A stretch of 64,000 bases of DNA from Capsaspora owczarzaki ATCC 30864 (lineage: Eukaryota > Opisthokonta > Filasterea), in NCBI RefSeq assembly GCF_000151315.2, contig NW_011887301.1:62001-126000 (forward strand), given 5' to 3'. Positions within the stretch are counted from its first letter, which is position 1. Every line of letters starts with the position of its first letter. The notes below the pieces were generated by a model. It was not told where the DNA came from, searched no databases, and saw only the letters and a program-made list of their open reading frames with translations. Of this stretch, positions 21,357 through 32,690 are shown piece by piece. Made by a program: the position numbers and the translations under genes.

Positions 21357-24300
21357 TCAGTGGACACCCTTCGGCTTGTAGTGGCGGAGTGCCAAGAAGC
21401 AGACGGTGCGTGCCGCCACAATCAGAGCCACCAAAATGATAATGTTCTCGCCAATCTTGGTGTCAGCGGCGCCGAGGTTCTGCAAGGCCTGCGCACCGGT
21501 TGTGATGGGGCAAGTGTGGTTGGGAGCAAATTCCGAAGGTTCGCAATAGTACGAGCCGCCAGAGAACTCGTTTTGCAGCAGCAATCCAAAGCTGTAGTAC
21601 ATGAAGGAGATGTACTTGATCCATCGAAGCCAAACTGCAGAAAAAACAAAAAGGTTTTGGGGAGGGGGGACCGCAATGAGCAACTGGCCACACCAAACAC
21701 AACCCAAAAAACCCCCAACCAAAAAGCTCGACTAAACTTACTGGGAATGAGGTCGTTGAGCACAAAGAAGCCCTGCACAACATGACAAAGAACAAAGCCC
21801 AGTGAGCGCACTTTTGTTTCAGCAGCGATACTAACAAAACATCATGCAAGACGCTACTCACGGAGAAGAGAATCAGGAACATCATCATGAGCGAGGCAAA
21901 GATCGTGGCAACTTGGAACGACGGGGTCGAGGCAGCGAGCATAAGACCGAACGAGGAGCCGCAGAGGGACGTGAGCATCATGATGCCAATCATGCCAAAG
22001 AAGCGTTCGGCGCTGTCGTTGAGGCCCATCAGCCAGTACGCAATCACAGTGAAGAGCAGGGGCTCAAGCAGCTGGAAGGGCAGTTCGGTGATGGATTTGG
22101 CAGCATAGTAGGCAAAGCAAGTGTACCTAGTTTGATCAGGAATGAAGTAGGAAGAGTTGCAAGATTAGCTCGACAAAAAAACCCATCTCTACAAAATCTA
22201 TCTGGCAAACCAGGCTTACCATTTGCCGTCACGTTCATGAGTGATGACTTCGCGCTCAGCGTGGAAGACGTGAAGAATGTTCATCATGGGCGCTGAACAA
22301 TGACGCAGATAAGATAGAAAAGACAAAGGAAGCAGCAGTCAGCGTCCTGCCTCTACCCAAAAAAACAAAAAAAAAACCGCAACAACAAGCAAAACACAAC
22401 AACAAGCAAATCACTTACAAATACCAGCTTGCATCATCAAGAAGAAGATGCCGCCAGAGCGAGCAGAAACACCGGCCTGAGAGTAGGGCAGGCGAAGGAA
22501 AATGATGCCGATGAGGACGGACATGATAATGACCTGCATGATACGAGCGCGGAAGTAGCGCTTGTCACGGATGAAGGACATGAAGGATCGACGGGCCAGC
22601 ACTTGGAACTGGTACCACGTTGGCTGAGCATACGTCTCGTTGCTGGTGAGGTTGGCAAGAACCTCGGGCGCCAGCTCCGCCAGCGCGTTCTGCTGAGCAG
22701 CAGCAGCAGCAGCAGCACCAGCATGGCCGTTCGTTTTGCCGTTCGCATGGCCGTTGCCCTTCTCCATGGCTTCGGCTTGGAGATCCTCCATCTCGACTTG
22801 CTGGACGGCGACGGTTGCAGACGAGTTTGCCCGGCTGTTGGCAAAGCCAAAGCGAGACCGCTTGCGCACAGTCAGACCGCGAGCCTCCATCTCGGCCTGA
22901 ATCACCTGTTGCTCGGCGAGGCATCGGACGCGCGCCTCTTCAATGGACTTGAGGGTGTAGTCCTGGCGCGTCTTCTCGTACAGGCTCACCAGGAGATCCC
23001 AGTTGAGCGTCGGCAGAGGTTGGCCGTTCTCGTCGGTGGTCGGGTAGCCGAGCTCCTGCGACATGTGCGGGTGCAAGCGGATGGAGGCCACGTCGAGGAA
23101 GTATTCTGCCGGGTTGGAGTAGACGGGGCACTGGAGGCGGCACGTCTTGGAAAAGTACGTGATGGCGTCGGCGACGGGGCCAAAGTAAAAGACGCGACCT
23201 TCCGAGAGCAAGAGGAGGAGATCGAACGTGCTAAAGAGCTTGGACGAAGGCTGGTGGATGGTGGTGACAACGGTGCGCTTGGAGGACTTTTTGAGCTCGT
23301 CGAGATGCTCGAACAGCGTGTAGGCCATGTGCGAGTCGAGGCCCGAGGTGGGCTCGTCCAAGAAGAGCAGCGAGGGCGAGGTGATGAGCTCGACGCCGAC
23401 CGAGAGACGCTTCTTCTCACCGCCCGAAATGCCACGGATGAGATTGCCGCCGACGATCGTGTCTGCGCACTTTCGGAGGCCGAGCTCGTCAATGATGGCC
23501 TCGACGCGCTGATGGCGGTCTGCAACGCTCAGCTCCGTGGGCAGGCGAATGTTGGCCGAGAAGGACAGGATTTCACGGCATGTCAGGTTGTTAAAGTGCA
23601 CATCCGACTGGCGCACATAGCCAATAACACGGCGATGGCGCTTTTCCATCGGCGAGCCATTGATGAGAATGTCACCCTCGACGCGCATCTTGTCGTCGCT
23701 GCGGCCCGACAGAATGTTGAGCAGGGTGGTCTTTCCGGAGCCCGACGGGCCCATGATGGCGAGCAGCTGTCCCGGTTGCGCCTGCAAGAGGGTGAAAAAC
23801 ACATGTACAAGATGAGTTATCGACGGCGGATTATCAGTCGCGAGATACAGATGTATCAGCATCTCAATCGTTGTTGTTGTTGCAATGTGTGGGCGTGGGC
23901 GTGGGCGTTCTCTGAGCACAAGTTTCCCACCGCTGTCCTTTTTTTGGGTTTTTCCCCTTTTTTCCCGCCCACCTTCTTCTTCGTTCCCACCTTCTTCTCC
24001 CCCACGTTCTCCACCACCCCTCCTCCCCACCAAACCCCTCGTCTCGCACTCAATATGCTTCATGCCTGATGACTGAGATCATGATCTGATTGTGGTGGTG
24101 GTGGTGGTTGCAACTTTGAAACCGAAACCACAAAACAAGGCATCGGCTCGGCTCGGCTTCGAAATCGGCAGTTTGTTGTTGTTATTTTTTTCCCATCAAT
24201 GCCAAATGACATTTGAGCCGTGATTGTGATTGTGTGTGGAAGGCCAAAGCGAGAGAGCGAGAGCGAGTCGTAGAGCAGCAGAGTGTTGCCAGTTGATGCG

Positions 24301-24998
24301 GAAGGGACCAACGAGAGTGCGGATGAGAGCGACGAAAAGGGGGAGGGAGAGAGGGAGGAAGAGGGAGGAAGAGGGGAGTTCGGGGGCGGATTCGATTCGG
24401 GGTTTCGGCTTCCAACCCGTTCAACTCTCGCTTCCCTCTACTCTGATGCACCACCACCACCAGCACACTTTGCTCAATGCCCAGTCGAAACAGAGCACGC
24501 CAGTCCGTCAATCTCCAGAGAGAAAGCGAGAGAGCGAGACAGAGCGAGAGAGGGAGGAGAGCAGCAGTTGATGAGTGTGCCACCAACAAAAACGAAACAC
24601 ACACGCGACCGCCATTCGTCGTGGCACCAAAGCATGACATCGAATCAACCCACCTCCCCGCTTCTTGTAGAGTGCAACATCATCATCATCATCAATCATC
24701 AATCATCAATCATCACGACGCTAGCACTCACCATGCCAGAGACGTCCTGGAGAATGCGCTTGGAGGTCGGGGCGCCGGCCGCAGCTGCCTGGCGCTTGAC
24801 CTTGAGCGGAACGTTGACGCCCAGATTGCGCCATGCCAGCGTCACTTGGCGCGCATTGCCTGCGTTTGCATGGGCAGTCACTCCAGCAGCAGCAGCAGAG
24901 GAGGACGATGCTGGTGGGACATCGATGGCGGCGCTGTAGCTGGGCGTGAGCGATGAGGCAGATTCGCCGCCAACCGCTGGGCTCAGTTCGTCAGCCAT
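21357..24998 (-). CDS. ABCG-family (White/WBC type) half-transporter
   Basis: ATP-driven half-transporter that should act as a dimer; the substrate cannot be read from sequence. Exons in order: 24732-24998, 22419-23781, 22220-22292, 21862-22126, 21742-21772, 21357-21634; 758 residues. The ATP-binding domain comes first, as in ABCG: Walker A GPSGSGKTT (from residue 100), signature ISGGEKKRLSVG, Walker B LLFLDEPTSGLD, H-loop TTIHQPSS. A linker of about 90 residues contains poly-Ala and Asn/Gly/His repeats. The membrane domain starts near residue 490 (WYQFQVLARRSFMSFIRDK) and has the typical re-entrant segment with HAEREVITHERDGKWY and about six spans. It ends with the extracellular CEPSEFAPNHTCP cysteine loop before the last span. 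The 31-base exon (GFFVLNDLIP) is unusually short but restores a conserved segment. The 950-base first intron is rich in simple sequence. Confidence 0.92.
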
Positions 24999-25225
24999 TG
25001 TCAAATTTGAAAACAAAAGAAGGAATGGCTTAGGCTTCGGTTCACTCTGGATGACAATTGCGCTTCTGCGATTACAAAGTAACATGAATACCCACTTGAC
25101 ACAATATTTGCATTGAACAAACGACAAAAAAAATTGGACATCAACTTGGTTTGGCAAACAAACAAAATCAAACAAACGAAAGGGGGGGGGGGCGCTTCAG
25201 CAAACGAAAAGAGCTGCGCTGCCTT

Positions 25226-28200
25226 CTACTTCTTTTGCGCAAGCGTAGCACGGAAGTTGTCAATGGCGACGACAACTTGCTGACGGTTCTTGGCGAGGCC
25301 ACGGATTTGCTGCAGCGCAGCGTCGTCCTTTTGCTGGAACGCAGCTTCGGCGGCTTCCGCAAGTGCTCTGCAAAGAATCAAAAAGTGAGAAAACAAAACA
25401 AAAAAACCCATGCAGCCGGCCAACACGAACAAGCGGAGAGGCCCTTACCCAACACGAATGTACGCGGCAACTCTCTCTTCAGGAGCCAAGCGATCAATGT
25501 ACTTCTTGGCCTCGCCAGGATTGCCCTTCTCCATGCAGACATCAATAAACGGCTGCCAAACAGCGAGAGACATGTCAGTTTCGGATGTTTGGGAACCTGC
25601 ATCCACGCATTAAACCAAAGCCTTGCGCAAACGTACTCCGTAACCGATGGGCGACTTTTTGGACTTGGCAAACTTTTCCAGCTCAATCCAGTTGCCAGTG
25701 TCGGCAGTAGCACGAATCTTAATCCACCAGAATCTGGCAATGCACAACACGAGAGAAGATCATGGTTGGAAAAAAATCAAGAAAACACGCTGCATCATCC
25801 ATCGGCAACAAGCCTTACCGGCGATCAGGGACCTTAAACAGGCTCTGCACGTCCGACGCCTTCTTGGGATAGCCCGACGTCAAGCACTTGTAAATTGTGT
25901 CGGAAACAGACAAATCAGCCCACGGCACTTTGGAAACCTGCTCCAGCTCGTTTTGGAGTTTGTACAGCTCCATTTGCTCGCTGATGGCCTACGAACAGCA
26001 ACCAACGAGAATGTTAGAATTGAAGAATACGAATGGGGGGGGGGTAGGTGGTTGTGGAAATCGAACTCACCCTTGCGACAAACGGAGGCTCCTTGCTTGC
26101 GGCGAACGGCTCCACGGCCGACTTGAGGACAGTGAAGCGCTCTTGCAAGCCCTGGAGGAGAGCAAGAAGAGCAAAAACGCCAACAAATCGAGAATGAGAA
26201 TGTCAGCAAGAAGCAAGGAAGAATGCAGTCCACTCGGCCCAACAATCCACTTACCGTGCACTTGTAGGCCGCGGCCGCGTCCATGTACGCAAGCTCCACC
26301 TTGCCATCGTCAGTAATGTACAGGTTGCGGAGCAGGGCCGGGTCTTGCTGCTTGGCATACGTGGCAAACAAGTCCAGAGCCGCGGGCTTGGATTGCATAA
26401 AGCGCAAAAAGTCGTACTCTTCCATCTTTTGCTTGAGTCGCATGATGACAAAGTAAACTGCGGGCAAGATAATGGCACGCGTCCAACACATAATCTGGGT
26501 AAGATCACCGCTTGGGGAGGCAGCATGCGACAAAAACCAAACGACACATACCCAATTCGGTATCACCGCTCTCGATCGCCTTCGTCAATGCCATTTCGTC
26601 TTGATCCATGGTCATGAGCAGTGGCACTTGCACGCCGGCTTTCGGCTCGTAATCCAGCAGCTGCTCAAATCGTTCAACAATGACTGTGAGCTCACGCACA
26701 ATGTGACCTTGTGACACCAGCACAAAACGAAATCTCACCATGGTAGCCAGCTCAGGACCACTGTGACGGAAGGCAACCTTGGCAATCTCAGTGTAGGAAA
26801 TGCCACGAACATTTGCCAGCTTTTCAACGACCGCCTGGCAAACCACTGCAGGGTCTTCCGCAGGTTGTCGAATCTGCATTTCCCAAATCAATCAGTCAAC
26901 ACTGTTCTTGCCATCATCAACTTTGACAAGCACCAAAGAGAGAGAGAGCCAAACCTTTGCGCATGCCCAGTTGATCAACACGCGGTCTTGAGGAAGCTTC
27001 AAATACTCGCAGACGCGGAAGGCAAGGAAGTGCTGACGCCTCAACACGAGTCGGTCAATCAAACCAGTGGGGGTGATAACCGAGTACTCAGAGTAGGTGA
27101 CGGGCATGCCGATCTCGTAAAAGCGTGCGGCGTTCAACACGCGCAGCGTTTGGCACATTGTCACAAACTTTTCCGAGTCGTAGTATTCCAGGAAGCCCTT
27201 GCCGAACGACGCAGCCTACCAAGAGTAGCAAGGAGATGGGCAGGTGAATACGATGAACACGTCACAATGTCAACGAGACAATAAGCGCGAACCTGCAGCA
27301 GCTGGCGTTGGAGTTTGTGCGAGTGTTCGTGCGCGGCGGCTTCGATGCAAGTGTCCACAGCCTCGGTCAGTTGGTTGTCGGTCTTGATGGTGCGAATGTA
27401 CTCGTCCGCCTTCGGGCTCCGTTTCTATCAACCGACAACGATATCAGTCAGCGAATGCCAAATACAACCGTCAAAAAGAGAGCCAAAAGCAAAAAGCAGG
27501 CAGCCCACAAACCTCGTATTGCAAGTATGCTTCGTAAAGCTTGGCGCCAGCATGCAGAGAGCCAATCTTGAACACGTTTTCCACAGAGACTTTTTTGTTG
27601 TTCAAGTCCAAAACGAATCATGAGTCGATTGTTTTCTCGCGCAACTCGAGATTCACGACCAGACTCATTTACCTGGAACCTTTTGCATAAATTCGTGCTT
27701 CTCCTTGCTAATAATTCGGACACCGTCCACTTCAGACACGAGGAAGATTGGGTGGTCGTAGGGATGCTTGACCCAGTCGCCGTTGGGACCCACCATGAGG
27801 AGAATATTGCTCCAGTAGGCAACGACAGAGTCTTGTCCGCACCTGCACCACAACACAAACATTGGCCATTCAGTGATTGCGCAGACATCAGCCAGCAGAC
27901 AACGACGACAACAGACACCAAAGCGCATACCAGACAAGCTGCTGCGGCTTGGCACGACTCTTGGTGTGCATTTCAGTGAGATTTTGCTGGAAATCCGTCG
28001 AGACAACCCACAGCACGCCCGTCTCTGAGAACATTGCCAGCAGTCGACCATTGGGCGAGACCGTCAGCGCCGTGTATGGGCCGTCGGTCAGCATCTGGAA
28101 GGAGGGGAGAACGATGCGTGGGCAAGAGATGAGATGGCAGGTGCATCATTTTGGATTTTCAAGTATGCGCTGTTACCTGGTCTTGTGCATCTGCAGCATC

Positions 28201-29629
28201 AACGACGTAGATGGTGTTGCCAACAGCAGCAAGCACTTCAACGCCATGATTGATGGAGAATTGCGGTTCAATGACAACCCAGCTGGTTGGTGCGGCCGTC
28301 ATTTCTGCAAATGCAAACAAGAAGTCGGGGGCACGGCGGTGAGAATCACCTTGAATCAAGAGCGATACAAGCGGGCGAGCGCCATACCTGGAATCTCGGC
28401 CAATCGCCGCGGCTGCGGGGCTTCTTCGGAAAAGGTCGTGATGGCATAAAACACGAAAGCGCCCGTCAAGATGACGACGCCAGAGCCATAAAACTTGCAC
28501 TCAATGACGGTCTGGTCCTTGACTTCCTGCAGGATTGCCAAGTTACAAGAAGGGGAGTGAGTCGGAGCTGTTTTGAGGGGTGTTCTGTGAAGGTGTTGCT
28601 CTCAAAAAAACGTACATGTCCGAAAGTAAAGGTGCGGATGGGTTCGCCTTGAACGTCAAAAATGCGAACAGTGCCGTCTTCGAGCACGCAGATGAGCTCT
28701 TCTTGTTCCGACCACCCAAGACCGACAATGCGAGCACCGTCCCACTGAGAACACGAGACGAGTAGTGAGCAATTATTTGTGCGAAAAACCAATTGCGCGT
28801 GTTCTGTTGGCACTTACCGGGATTTGCGCAAACGGGGTGCCGGCAGCATTGTAAATGAAGATATCACGCTTGGTGCGTTGAGCGCGAATGATTTTGCTAT
28901 TGTCGCGCATCAGAGCTGTAGATTCAGAACACAACAGAGTGAGTGAGTTGTTGAAACACAAACGAGCATCTGAAGAAAGTGAGTGCGACGGCGTGCGCTT
29001 TTTTTCAGCGTTTTCGTGTCTTTTGCAAATTCAACACGAGTACTGATCGAGTTGCTCGAGGCTCCGACGTTGGACACCAATGGTTGCTGGTTGACTGCAA
29101 TTTGCTTGAGATTGCCATTGAAAATTTGCTGCTCTGCTTCCAAGAACCAACCGCGCCCCAACCAACCGCGCCTCCCAACGCCACACTGCCAACGCCATTG
29201 ACATGAGCACACCCACACACACACAGAGTGCGTCTCTGGAGCAAAACCGGGGCTGAATGGCTGCAATGGAAGGCCGAGATCTCAATTCTCAGTGCACTTG
29301 GATCAGGCGCCTCCCTCCAACAGTCCCCATAAGCGCCGAGGCTCCCCCTTTGTAAAGCAAAGCATAGCACAGCACAACGCGATTTCCAGCGGAGGACATA
29401 CGACTCACCGATGGGACCTCCGAACGGGGCGGCCGAGATGACATACATGGCGAGGTCGATGGAGCGCCAGGCGAGGTCGATGGAGCGCCAGGCCATGTCG
29501 TACATCTCGAGCTTCCTGCAAAAGAGCATCAAGCGCAAGACCACGTCAGCAGGAGGAAGAGGGGAAGGGGGGGGGAATGGCGAGTATTGGAGTGGAGATT
29601 GAAGTTTGTATGTATTTGCATTGGGGAAC

Positions 29630-29663
<34 letters not shown>

Positions 29664-29810
29664 GTGACCACTCCATCATCATCCATTCGACAATCTCGAG
29701 TATCAGACTCCAACTTGTAAAAGTTTGTTGTGTCTCTCTGTGACGCACCGGTAGAAGCGGTCCTGCAGCGGCGACCAGCTCGCTGCCGGGTTGATCTCCT
29801 CCAGCTCCAT
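25226..29810 (-). CDS. VPS16: VPS16, core subunit of HOPS and CORVET tethering complexes
   Basis: VPS16 is a beta-propeller plus alpha-solenoid subunit of the class C core that tethers endosomes and lysosomes for fusion. Nineteen exons were built (in order 29749-29810, 29409-29515, 28818-28915, 28616-28744, 28388-28526, 28177-28304, 27931-28094, 27673-27842, 27513-27589, 27293-27424, 26955-27215, 26739-26873, 26552-26660, 26255-26457, 26071-26151, 25819-25988, 25637-25733, 25449-25552, 25226-25367). They give 835 residues against 839 in human. Diagnostic segments: [111 protein letters not shown]. Near the N-terminus a seven-residue unit (AWRSIDL) is doubled by an exact 21-base tandem duplication. 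The start ATG at 29810 lies 108 bases from the start of the divergent SMP gene. Confidence 0.95.
29450..29491 (-). repeat. Exact 21-bp tandem duplication inside VPS16 exon 2
   Basis: Two adjacent copies, 29450-29470 and 29471-29491, are identical, add seven residues (AWRSIDL repeated) and keep the frame. Other VPS16 proteins have a single equivalent segment after FYRK-E-Y-x-M. Perfect identity suggests a recent slip or an assembly artefact. Confidence 0.8.
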
Positions 29811-29918
29811 TGCGTGATGGTGAATATGAACTGAGCTCATGCATGATGAAGAATATAATAAGGAAGGTCAGTTTATTTATTATTGCTGTCTCAGACAAGC
29901 ACACAAACACACAGAAAC
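29811..29918. promoter_or_regulatory. Compact head-to-head promoter of VPS16 and the SMP gene
   Basis: Only 108 bases separate the two start codons, so both 5' UTRs and core promoters must overlap here unless one start is wrong. No TATA-like box stands out in a convincing position; the stretch is moderately AT-rich. Confidence 0.5.
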
Positions 29919-32558
29919 ATGCATTGGAAGGTCGCTGTATTGGCGCTCATTGCAATGGCAGCGATTGTCAATGCAGAGCACCAACTCACGCAACCAGAGC
30001 CACCTGCAATAACATCAGCAGTCATCCATGATAGTATCAGTAGTAGTAGTAGCAGTTGCACTGGCAGTCGTCACAGTGATGCACTCGTCCCGTCGCGAAC
30101 GGAACAACTCGAAGCAGCTAGTAGTGCTCAGATTGCGGCAGTCAGTCAGCCAAGTGCGCTCCTGCAGCTGCTTCATGCGCATGGCGTTACACACGCAACA
30201 CTGCAAGACGCCGAGGTGAGTGAGTGGGTGGAGGAGAGAGGAGGAGCAAATATCACTGTGGGTCATTCTGACTTGCTTTGTGCCATCAGTCATTGCTAGC
30301 AGGTCAATCCATCAGTCACGGGCGCTCTGAGCATGCTTCGTCAAGTAGCAGCGACCATCATGCTGAAGTGCATCATCACCAACCAAGCTCACCGGGCGTG
30401 TATCGTCCACTCTTACTCCTGTTGCAATCGGTAACCAGAGATTCTGAGATTCTGAGTTGACTTTGCTGAATGACGCTTGCTCGTGCCATTACTCACCACA
30501 ACGGACATACGACCAAAAACAGCTGGAAACTCTCCGCGAAACGGCTGGGACGAGCGCAGGCGTCCTCTTTGGCATTCTCATTGCCATCGTCCCGCAAGTC
30601 TTTGTTGTCCTGCTCCTGATTGTCTTCCCGACACTCACTCGCCAGATGCCGTACCTGCTCAAGAAACCTCAAGTCCTTGTGGTAGGTCCCTCAAAGCCCT
30701 TTTGAAAACACCAGACTGAGATTTTGAAAGTTTGCACTCAGCTTCTCTCCTCTCGACGCCTTCCAGAAACCTCCGGCGGAACACGCTCGCATCACACAAC
30801 TCCTGGAGCGAGCACCGACCAAAGAATCTTGCATCTGGCTGAATGCGCTCGCCTCGCGTCTCTGGATTGAGTTGCACCAGACCAAAATCAAGCCGCTGTT
30901 CACCAAGCTCGTTCAGGACGAATTGGATGACTTGTTCAAGCTCCCCGCTGGTGGATTTCTGGTGCGGCGAGCAACCCTTTCTGATGGTATTCCCTGTCGT
31001 TCGACTGCCTTGCTAAGGTATCTCATTTTTTGGTATCACAGATCTCGGCCACCGTCGTCGAGTGCAACGGCCCGCCAAGCGCTCCTTCCTTCAGCAACAT
31101 GAGCATCATCCACCCCCAAGGCGAAGTTCCGTCAGTGGTACGTGACTCGTTGTTTTCCCCCTGACCCGATTCCGAGTGACTCATCGTTTGTTTTATTTGA
31201 TAGATGCTGGCTGCCGACATTTCTGCACTGTCCGGATTTCAATTTGCCGTCAAACTGGCGGTGCGCTACCTCGAAGCGCCAATCTATGTGGCTTTGCAGT
31301 GTGAAAAGTTCGAGGCGCAGGTGAGGAGGAAACTGCACGGTTGTAGATGTTGTGTTTGGAGTCTTTTGTGATTCATTCTGAACCTCTCCTTGTCTTTTTT
31401 GAAACAGCTGCTGATTGAGATATTCAAGCGCCCGGAATCGATGATATCCTATGGATTCTCCAGAATGCCGCACCTCGATCTCAAAATCAACTCGTTCGTG
31501 CTGCATCAACACACAGACAGCCTCCGGCGGCTCATCTTTTCGCTAGTGAAGAAGATGTTGACCAAGAAGTTTGTGCTTCCCAATCTGAAAACACGGTGGA
31601 TGAATCCGCAGGTAGGAGTTGTCACTGAAAGGTTCCGGTGTTGGATGATTGTTTCACTTGTTACTTCTGCTTTTCTTCAGGCGCCTCCGTTTAGGCAAGG
31701 ATATTTGATGCACTTTATTCGCAAGAGCGATCCAACTACAGAGAAAATTCTTCCTGCAACCTGGAAGCGGGGCTGGTAGGTAGCAGCCATGACCAGGATG
31801 ATGCGGGGCGAGCTTTTGTTTTGGCTGACTGGCTGTCGTCTTGCTTTTGTTCCAGGGTGGTTTTGAAATCCAAGTCGTTAACTATTTTTGAAAATCACTT
31901 GGTATGATCTCTTCTGCGCGAGTATTACAGTGTGGTTGTATGTCGCTCATCTTGTACCTTGGTTTGGTTTTTTTGTAGGTTCCGCGACCCTTCCTGACCG
32001 TTCCACTCGAATGCATCAGCTCCAATGAAGTTGCTCTTTCAGATTCACAAAGATACTGCATGGCTCTTGAAGGTACTGCTTGCAACCCCTCGTGCTATGC
32101 TGTCGGATTTGGCTCACTTTGATATTCCCCCCCCCATCTCCCTCTCAGCTGGTCCAATTGGGTCTCTCTTTCTTGCATCGCGCACTCCTGTGCTTGGCTG
32201 GCAAATGGCCATCAATGATGCTGTCAGCCGACTTCGTCAACATGTACGTCGTTTTTTTTTTTTTCTTTTGCCGTGTAATGTTAATGTACTCAATCGCTTC
32301 CCTCGCCTTTGTTTTCTCACCCAATTGCAGCCGGTCAAGGTTCCCACTGCAGAAGAAATAGTAGTAGAACTGCCACCAAAGACTGCAACCCTGTCCACTT
32401 CAACAGCCGTCGTGACTGGTTATCCCACTCCCCCGCCTATGGTGTCCACTGCGCACCCCAAATTGGCAGCAACACCAAGTATGATGTCACAAGCGCGCGG
32501 TGCCAAGTCCGGACTGGGCACTGGCGCACATCCACCGTCGATATTGAAGCACACATGA
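29919..32558 (+). CDS. SMP-domain (TULIP) lipid-transfer protein with C-terminal PH-like domain, PDZD8/TEX2-like
   Basis: SMP proteins move lipids at contacts between the ER and other membranes. Twelve exons (29919-30215, 30290-30430, 30523-30681, 30767-30961, 31042-31137, 31204-31320, 31408-31611, 31681-31775, 31856-31901, 31979-32072, 32149-32243, 32331-32558) give 588 residues. A signal-like N-terminus (KVAVLALIAMAAIVNA) and a Ser/His-rich stretch precede a long membrane span (about 158-184, GVLFGILIAIVPQVFVVLLL). The SMP domain follows (about 208-403): WLNALASRLWIELHQTKIKP at its start and NSFVLHQHTDSLRRLIFSL, FVLPNLKTRW at its end, closest in pattern to PDZD8. Next comes a PH-like module (about 425-510): WKRGWVVLKSKSLTIFENHL, P-L-ECI, GWQMAINDAVSRL. 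No PDZ or C1 domain is present. The order SMP then PH differs from TEX2/Nvj2, where PH comes first. The tail is Pro/Thr-rich. Confidence 0.82.
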
Positions 32559-32690
32559 TCCTCTGTGTTTGTGTTTTTCGTTAACACGACTTTTAAACAA
32601 TACACCGTGCCAAGCATACTGTATCTACGTTGTCTACTCGAAAGGCCAAAAAGTACAGCTCACAATGTACAACACAAATGGCTCCAGGTG

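Noticed and set aside
22429-24069. Long open frame antisense to the ABC transporter
   Set aside because: Same shadow effect; the sense strand has all ABC motifs and the antisense translation has none.
26589-26740. Using the earlier acceptor to keep [10 protein letters not shown] in VPS16
   Set aside because: The acceptor at 26661 (GAGCAG) gives ELATM-LLDYEP, matching the human ELAIKLLEYEP spacing exactly; the earlier one would add ten residues not seen in the family.
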